Assembly (NCBI GenBank): GCA_021794595.1
Contig: JAJYQN010000102.1
Coordinates: 42,409 to 106,408, forward strand
Reading direction: 5' to 3'
DNA length: 64,000 nt
Source of the DNA: Pseudomonadota bacterium
Lineage (GTDB): Bacteria; Pseudomonadota; Gammaproteobacteria; Acidiferrobacterales; Acidiferrobacteraceae
Shown: piece by piece, positions 58,648 through 64,000 of the stretch
Layout: the number at the start of each line of letters is the position of its first letter
Position numbering within the stretch: the stretch's first letter is position 1
Notes under the pieces: generated by a model
Databases searched by the model: none
What the model was told of the DNA's origin: nothing
The model's input: only the letters and a program-made list of their open reading frames with translations
Translations under genes and position numbers: made by a program

Positions 58648-59007
58648 GCGATCTCCGAGACTCGTCAAGGACCCAGTCTCGGTGCCCGAGGCATCGCATG
58701 GTCGTGGCGCGGGATTTTACGGTAGGGCGCTTTGAGCATCCGCTTACTATATCGCAGTTCCCATAAGCGGGTCATGAGGGGCGTGGCGAGGCGGGCTTGG
58801 GTGATTGACCGAGAGCGGGCGCGCCGAGGCGTGAGGGGGCGGGCGGTGGCTGGCTCCTGGGTGCTTTTAGCTGCTATGCTCATCTTGACCGACGAAAGGT
58901 CCGAGCCTCGCTCGCGCTTTTGCGGGGACATGTTGTGCGGGGATTGGGCGTTGGAGGGGTGACGCCGGCTCCCTGCGATATAAGCCTCCATTTTTTGCCC
59001 GGACATC
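58648..59007. other. intergenic region MFS to zinc-ribbon gene
   Basis: About 360 bases between divergent genes; it must hold both promoters. ORFs on it (58665-59009, 58732-58962) look like chance frames. Confidence 0.4.
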
Positions 59008-59313
59008 ATGACGAAAGCGAAGAAATTGATAGCCGCAATAAAGAAACAGTGGTTGGCGGAACGGACTCGCTGCCAAAGCTGCGGGATGCCGCTTATATAT
59101 GATAAAAACTATCGACCGGGAAGTATTTACTGCAGCTACTGCCACGATGGGGAGTCGTTTGCCCAGGACATGAGCTTGGCGGACATGAGGGTAAGGGTAG
59201 ATAGCCTTCTGCAAACTCGCCATGCGTCTTCGCTCGCTCGCGTGTATATGCGCATGCGTCTTGCGACACTGAAACGGTGGCGCCGAGGCGCGGTGGGGAA
59301 AAAGGCCGGCTAG
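59008..59313 (+). CDS. zinc-ribbon protein
   Basis: 101 aa. A basic lead (KAKKLIAAIKKQWLAERTR), then CQSCGMPLIYDKNYRPGS and YCSYCHDGESF, giving two CXXC pairs of a putative zinc-ribbon, followed by LADMRVRVDSLLQTR. This resembles the small CQSCGMP-type zinc-ribbon family of unknown role. Basic C-terminus. Monocistronic. Confidence 0.8.
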   Translation: MTKAKKLIAAIKKQWLAERTRCQSCGMPLIYDKNYRPGSIYCSYCHDGESFAQDMSLADMRVRVDSLLQTRHASSLARVYMRMRLATLKRWRRGAVGKKAG

Positions 59314-59498
59314 GCCAAAGCGGAGTCCGGGCCCCGCATTCTGACGCGCCGCTTGACGGTGCCCCGGGATGCGCAAACGCGGAGCCTGTGGGTCTTCAGG
59401 GATGCCGCGGTCTAGCGCAGAGGGGCCCCTAGGCTTGGTTGCGACCGCGTCTGTTGCGGGCGCGGAGCCGCGTCAGGAAAAGCGGGGGAGCGATACGC

Positions 59499-60293
59499 GT
59501 GGGGACGGCATTTATCGGGTATATCGTGATGGGTGCCTCAGTCGGTCTTTTGGGGGGCATGCTTGGGATCGGCGGCGGGAGCCTGATCGTTCCGGGGCTC
59601 GTGTTTCTCCTCAGGCGGCAAGGGATACCCTTGAATCTGGCCATGAAGATCGCGGTTGCCACCTCTCTTGCGAGCATCCTTTTTACCTCGCTTCGAGCGA
59701 TGCACGCGCAGCAGAGGCGCCAAGCCATTGACTGGCGTATCGCGGGCCTCCTGGGCGTTGCCGCCTTCATGGGGAGTCTTGTGAGCGGCTATGTCGCGGC
59801 AGGCCTATCCGGGGCTGTTCTAAAGGTTGTTTTTGGCGTATTTCTGGGGATCGTGGGCCTCCAGCTTCTCGCCGCATGGCGCCCTGTCTCGCGCTGGGCA
59901 CTGCCGGGGAGGCCTACACTTTTTGCAGTAGGGGCGGGGATCGGCGCGCTTTCGGCGCTGTTGGGTATCGGGGGCGGTAGCCTCACTGTGCCATTTTTGA
60001 CGGCCTGTCAGGTCGATATGCGACGGGCCATCGCGATTTCGACGACTCTCGGCGTGCCCATCGCGCTTTTTGGCGCGCTGGGCTTTGTCTCCTCCGGGCT
60101 GCAACGAAGCGGCTTGCCGCCCGAGACCTGGGGCTACATCTATCTCCCGGCCCTCTTAGGTTTGACGCCGGTCGCGGTACTGGTCGCGCCGCTCGGTGTA
60201 TATTGGGCGCACCGCTTGCCCGTCGGCAAATTAAGGCGCATTTTCGGTGTCTTGCTGCTTGCCGCCTCTTCCCAGATGATCCTTATGCGCTGA
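59499..60293 (+). CDS. TauE/SafE (TSUP) family permease
   Basis: 264 aa from GTG 59499 behind GGGAG; the track start 59439 adds a basic non-membrane leader. Two repeated halves, each with the family glycine motif: GGMLGIGGGSLIVPGLVF and LLGIGGGSLTVPFLTACQ. Eight helices. Members move sulfite, sulfoacetate or other organo-sulfur anions; the substrate here is not known. Confidence 0.88.
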   Translation: MGTAFIGYIVMGASVGLLGGMLGIGGGSLIVPGLVFLLRRQGIPLNLAMKIAVATSLASILFTSLRAMHAQQRRQAIDWRIAGLLGVAAFMGSLVSGYVAAGLSGAVLKVVFGVFLGIVGLQLLAAWRPVSRWALPGRPTLFAVGAGIGALSALLGIGGGSLTVPFLTACQVDMRRAIAISTTLGVPIALFGALGFVSSGLQRSGLPPETWGYIYLPALLGLTPVAVLVAPLGVYWAHRLPVGKLRRIFGVLLLAASSQMILMR

Positions 60294-60476
60294 GAGTCGA
60301 TAACCGATGCCGGGATAAGCCGTGGGCCATGGCATGGATTTGGTCTTCGGGGTTTGGTCTGCGGCACGTCCGCAAGTGAGCCCGATCCGACGCCCGAGCT
60401 CGCTTGCTCATGTACGAGTCCTCGGCCTAGACTTTGGCGCGCCCAGGATTCTCTCTATTCACCGAGGACTTTTTCT

Positions 60477-61118
60477 ATGGGGTGTTGTGAGGTCGGTGGT
60501 GGCATAGGTCGGTTTTTTTCCCGTTTCTCCGGTCGATATACGCGCCGCTACGAGCGCACGGGGCTCGAGGCGACGCAAAAGCAGTTGTTTGCGGCGCTTG
60601 GAGCGGTGGGCATAAAGGATAAGAGTTTACTCGAGATCGGCTGTGGAGTCGGTTATCTGCACCAGTATCTTTTGGCTAAGGGAGCAAAATCCGCAGTCGG
60701 TATCGATCTCTCGGCGGCCATGCTGAAGGAGGCCGAGGCTTTGGCGGCGAAGAAGGGATTGGCCGATCGCACCCGCTACGAACAGGGAGATTTCCGGGAC
60801 ATGGTCTCAAGGGTGGAGCGCGCCGACATCACCCTTCTCGATAAGGTCATTTGCTGTTATCCGGATGCCGAAGGGTTGTTGGCCGCCGCTACATCGCGGA
60901 CTAAGGTGCTTTGTGCGCTCACTTTTCCTCGCGGCCACGGCGCGAATCGCCTGGCGGTGTGGTTTGCGAGCCTCTTTTTGCGGTTATGCGGAAGCAGTTA
61001 CCGGCCATTCGTGCATGACCCTGCGGCGGTGGACGTGTGGATTCGTAGCGCCGGTTTTCGCAGGGTCTCGGATGCCCGGACCCTGCTTTGGCTCACGCGC
61101 GTCTATCAGCGTCTTTGA
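60477..61118 (+). CDS. SAM-dependent methyltransferase
   Basis: 213 aa from ATG 60477 behind GAGGA. Class I Rossmann motif I LLEIGCGVGYLHQYLLAKGA, motif II VGIDLSAAMLKEA, then YEQGDFRDM and a post-IV segment DKVICCYPDAEGLL, which is also seen in the Mg-protoporphyrin O-methyltransferase (BchM) branch. No chlorophyll genes are near, so another substrate is more likely. Convergent with the GH15 gene. Confidence 0.85.
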   Translation: MGCCEVGGGIGRFFSRFSGRYTRRYERTGLEATQKQLFAALGAVGIKDKSLLEIGCGVGYLHQYLLAKGAKSAVGIDLSAAMLKEAEALAAKKGLADRTRYEQGDFRDMVSRVERADITLLDKVICCYPDAEGLLAAATSRTKVLCALTFPRGHGANRLAVWFASLFLRLCGSSYRPFVHDPAAVDVWIRSAGFRRVSDARTLLWLTRVYQRL

Positions 61119-61130
61119 GCTGCTTAGTCT

Positions 61131-62951
61131 CTAGGGGTTGCGATTGTCGGCCCGGCGTGTGGCGGGTCCGTCTCCTGTCAGATTCCTCGCCGAATTGACG
61201 AGCGCCACATGAGTAAAGGCCTGGGGGAAGTTGCCCACTAAACGCTTGGCCGCCGGATCGTACTCCTCGGACAGGAGACCCACATCGTTTTGGAGGCCGA
61301 CGAGTTGGGCAAAGAGTTTTTCGGCCTCGGCGTGGCGCCCTTGAAGCACAAGATTGTCGACATACCAAAACGAGCAGGGTAGGAAGAGGCCCTCGCCCTG
61401 GGGAAGGCCGTCGGAGGATTGTTCGGTACGGTAGCGCATGACAAGGCCGTCGACAAGAAGCTCGGCCTCGATGGCCGCGAGCGTGCCCCGTATACGGGGG
61501 TCCGTGGGCGGCAAGAATCCGACCAGGGCCATCATAAGCAGGCTCGCGTCCAGCGTTTCGCTCCCGTAATGCTGGGTGAAGCTGTTTTTCTTGTTATTGA
61601 AACCCTTTTCGCATACGTCCTTGTGAATTTTGTCGCGTACCTTTTCCCATGTCTCGATCGGCCCTTTCAGACCATATTGCCGGGCATCTTTGACCGCCCT
61701 ATCGAAGGCCACCCAAGCCATGACTTTGGAATGCGTAAAGTGCTGGCGTCCACCGCGCACCTCCCAGATCCCGTCGTCTGGCAATTGCCAATGGCTCTCT
61801 AAAAACTCCATGATCACGCACTGTATCCGCCAGGCGTGCGCCTCCGGATGCAGGCCGACGCTGCGCGCCAGATGCAAGGAATCCATCAGTTCGCCGTAGA
61901 CATCAAGCTGGAATTGGTCCGAGGCGGCATTGCCGACTCGCACCGGAGAGGAATTCTCGTAACCGGGAAGCCACGGAATCTCGCGTTCGCCAAGCCATCT
62001 CTCGCCGGCCACGCCGTAAACGATTTGGAGGTCGGCAGGACTTCCCGCAACAGCGCGCAGGAGCCATTCTCGCCACTCGGTCGCCTCTTCCGTGTAGCCT
62101 GTGGTCAATAACGACCATAAGGTAAAGGTCGCGTCCCGCACCCAGCAAAAGCGGTAGTCCCAGTTGCGCGTGCCCCCGAGTTTTTCCGGTAAAGAGGTGG
62201 TAAGAGCGGCGGCGATCGCTCCGGTCGGCCGACACGTGAGTCCCTTTAGGGTAATCAAGGAGCGCATGACCGACTCGCGCCAGGGGCCTTGGTAGCTGCA
62301 CTTCTGGGCCCACAGGCGCCACCACTGTTCGGTTTTCTCGAGGGCGGCGGACGGATCTTGGGCCTCGTAGCGAGTATGGTGCGTGGGCTGGTATGTAAGA
62401 TGAAAGGTCTCGCGTTGACCTGCCTTAACGGCGAAATGAGCCACGGTCGTTTGCCCCTCGCCATGGCAGGGAACGGATGCCGCAAGGTATAAGGTATCGG
62501 GACCGGCAACGGCCTTATGGACGCCATTTATCTTTCTGACCCAGGGCAAGGTAGAGCCATAATAAAAGCGGATCGCGAGCGTCATGCGCACGTCGATTTC
62601 GCCGCGCAAGCCCTCAACGATGCGGATGAGCTGGCAGTCATCGCCGCACGTTTCGTCATTTATGGGCATGAAATCGATGATGCGCACGGCGCCCTGGGCG
62701 GTTTCCATGTCCGTTTCAAGAACCAAGGTATCTTTCCGGTAGCGACGTTCGATTTTTTTAATGGAGTTGCTCGGCGCGATTTGCCAGTGGCCGTTATCTG
62801 GGCCTCCGAGCAGGGCGGCAAAGCACGCGCTCGAATCGACGCGCGGGGGACAGAACCAATCTATGGAGCCGTTGCTTCCGACCAGGGCACCGGTGACGGC
62901 ATTGCTGATAAAGGCATACTGTTCAATCGCAAGATGGCTCGATTTCGGCAT
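61131..62951 (-). CDS. glycoside hydrolase family 15 (glucoamylase/trehalase-like)
   Basis: 606 aa, no signal peptide. N-terminal beta-sandwich (IEQYAFISNAVTGALVGSNGSIDWFCPPRVDS), then the (alpha/alpha)6 barrel with TRNWDYRFCWVRDATFTL, WEVRGGRQHFTHSKVMAW (general-acid glutamate) and LLSEEYDPA (general-base glutamate). Bacterial relatives cut trehalose or alpha-glucans in the cytosol. No partner sugar gene adjoins it. Confidence 0.92.
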   Translation of the reverse strand: MPKSSHLAIEQYAFISNAVTGALVGSNGSIDWFCPPRVDSSACFAALLGGPDNGHWQIAPSNSIKKIERRYRKDTLVLETDMETAQGAVRIIDFMPINDETCGDDCQLIRIVEGLRGEIDVRMTLAIRFYYGSTLPWVRKINGVHKAVAGPDTLYLAASVPCHGEGQTTVAHFAVKAGQRETFHLTYQPTHHTRYEAQDPSAALEKTEQWWRLWAQKCSYQGPWRESVMRSLITLKGLTCRPTGAIAAALTTSLPEKLGGTRNWDYRFCWVRDATFTLWSLLTTGYTEEATEWREWLLRAVAGSPADLQIVYGVAGERWLGEREIPWLPGYENSSPVRVGNAASDQFQLDVYGELMDSLHLARSVGLHPEAHAWRIQCVIMEFLESHWQLPDDGIWEVRGGRQHFTHSKVMAWVAFDRAVKDARQYGLKGPIETWEKVRDKIHKDVCEKGFNNKKNSFTQHYGSETLDASLLMMALVGFLPPTDPRIRGTLAAIEAELLVDGLVMRYRTEQSSDGLPQGEGLFLPCSFWYVDNLVLQGRHAEAEKLFAQLVGLQNDVGLLSEEYDPAAKRLVGNFPQAFTHVALVNSARNLTGDGPATRRADNRNP

Positions 62952-63164
62952 AATTGTCCTTGAAAGAGTGACGCGTTCGGGATGGGCTTATAATTAGCAT
63001 TCCATGGGCGGACGCATATGGCGTCCTCGGGTCTTGCGTGTTCCTTGGGCTGCGCGCGAGTGGTTCGAGAGGGCGTTGAGACCCGATCGTCTGTCCATTT
63101 CCGTGCGCTCGAGATCGATATAACCCTTGTGGTCTTTATGTATACTCGCTCGGCCACCCAAAGA

Positions 63165-64000
63165 TCAACCCGCATAAGGGCGCTTTCCTACGCCGCCAGT
63201 CTTTGCGTTCCGGGTGCGGCTCAGTCTAGTCGCCCACGATTTTGTCGAAATAGGTTTAAGTTCTTGCTGTCGGCTCCAGAGAACGTAGCCTGAATCCTTA
63301 TCGTGTTTCAGTACCCGTTCGATCAACCCACGTTCATTGGGAGTGAGGGCGTGCGCGGCAAGATAGGCACGAAAAAAGCGAACGTAGGCGGCGTCCGGAT
63401 AGACCACGATGCGGCCGAGCACGGCTGTTGCCGCGGGGACTCGCGGCAGCGTGTAGTAAAGCGTTCGCCGGGCGCCGGGCGCCAAGCGGGTATCGTAGTA
63501 TTGATGGCGCAAGTCCAAGCTTATGCGCCGTCCTATGAGGATTTGCTGCATGCTGTGCGGACAGGTCTTCGGTCCGCACATCTGGCGCACACTGACAATG
63601 ACTTGAGGGGTCGTGTAGGTCGGAAAGTCATGACCAACGCCGGAGTTTTTGACCGAGAGGCGAACGCCGAGCGGACCGCCCGGGAGGCCCGGTCCGAGAT
63701 CCATGCGGATGGTGAGGGCACGGCGCACGAAGCGGCGATTATGGATACCGTAAAAGTTGTGTCGTCCTTTCGGCATATGACAGCTTTGACAGGTGATATG
63801 GCGTTTTGCGTAGGGGCTCGCCCGCCATTCGTTGTAGGTGTTTTCAAGCAACACCCCGTTGAGTCGCGCCCCGCTTTTGTGGAATTGGTGGCAGCTTGCG
63901 CAGAAACGACTGCGGGTAAAATCCGATTCGGGCGTAAAGCCGTTATGGACCACGCGGCCGGCCGCCAAATAGGCCAAAAGCGGCGGTGCTGTCATCACAC
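63165..64000 (-). CDS. multihaem c-type cytochrome, partial
   Basis: The frame is open to the window end. Two CXXCH sites are visible, RFCASCHQFHKSG and HITCQSCHMPKGRH, with the style NTYNEWRASPYAKRH between them, then FYGIHNRR and a beta-rich C-terminal part without more haem sites (FPTYTTPQVIVSV). The N-terminal part, probably with more haems, is beyond the window. The downstream part resembles cytochromes of extracellular or periplasmic electron transfer. The ccm operon at 24-31 kb would mature it. Confidence 0.7.
   Translation of the reverse strand, partial: VMTAPPLLAYLAAGRVVHNGFTPESDFTRSRFCASCHQFHKSGARLNGVLLENTYNEWRASPYAKRHITCQSCHMPKGRHNFYGIHNRRFVRRALTIRMDLGPGLPGGPLGVRLSVKNSGVGHDFPTYTTPQVIVSVRQMCGPKTCPHSMQQILIGRRISLDLRHQYYDTRLAPGARRTLYYTLPRVPAATAVLGRIVVYPDAAYVRFFRAYLAAHALTPNERGLIERVLKHDKDSGYVLWSRQQELKPISTKSWATRLSRTRNAKTGGVGKRPYAG

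Noticed and set aside
58867-59376. Minus-strand ORF of 169 aa
   Set aside because: Antisense to the zinc-ribbon gene, with no conserved pattern.

Overview
The window reads as the chromosome of a GC-rich, Gram-negative gammaproteobacterium that lives as an acid- or sulfur-associated chemolithoautotroph. Evidence: LptF/LptG, System I cytochrome c maturation, HolC, the lexA-imuA-imuB-dnaE2 cassette, and a red-type (form IC) RuBisCO operon with CbbX. An Acidiferrobacter-like organism would fit, but that assignment is inference from gene content and not a database match. Many genes overlap by 4 nt (ATGA, GTGA, TTGA), so translation is tightly coupled in long operons.

Layout. 0-8 kb: 3' end of cysS, then ilvB-ilvN-ilvC-psd-pssA, a small NTF2-like gene on the other strand, and leuA (branched-chain amino acids plus phosphatidylethanolamine synthesis). 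8.5-14.2 kb: an SOS mutagenesis cassette, lexA-imuA-imuB-dnaE2, with a perfect LexA box one base before the lexA start. 14.2-16.8 kb: a GAF-LuxR regulator, a frameshifted GIY-YIG gene, a family 4 uracil-DNA glycosylase and rimI. 16.8-24.7 kb: coupled pepA-holC-orf-valS on the minus strand, divergent from lptF-lptG, then an RDD membrane protein. 24.7-31.5 kb: a complete ccm operon in the order ccmF-H-I-A-B-C-D-E-G. 31.5-38.7 kb: a MerR regulator, a Tat-exported DsrE-like protein, mocA beside a decayed iorA/iorB/xdhC molybdo-hydroxylase locus, msrB-msrA, a ferritin-like di-iron protein and an adenine deaminase. 38.7-41.7 kb: cbbL-cbbS-cbbX.

41.7-49.6 kb is an accessory, rearranged stretch: a long AT-richer gap, two envelope-protein genes, a beta-helix lipoprotein, a truncated IS110 transposase, a dead IS3-family element, and fragments of a large secreted (CdiA/haemagglutinin-like) toxin with a lipoprotein, an immunity-like ORF and two copies of a 101-bp toxin-tail repeat. 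49.6-64 kb returns to ordinary genes: an ABC-2 exporter, tRNA-Arg(CCU) with a promoter, pyrC-bioD, a globin-GAF-EAL protein, an MFS transporter with a DUF2459 lipoprotein, a zinc-ribbon protein, a TauE/SafE permease, a methyltransferase, a GH15 glucoamylase-like enzyme and the edge of a multihaem cytochrome.

The most unusual items are the toxin-tail/immunity remnant with its duplicated segment, the msrB gene whose expected start codon is GTT, the LexA box abutting the lexA start, the palindromic operator over a -10 box at 43.6 kb, and the fossil ior/xdhC locus. No CRISPR array, prophage or clearly new multi-gene system was seen.
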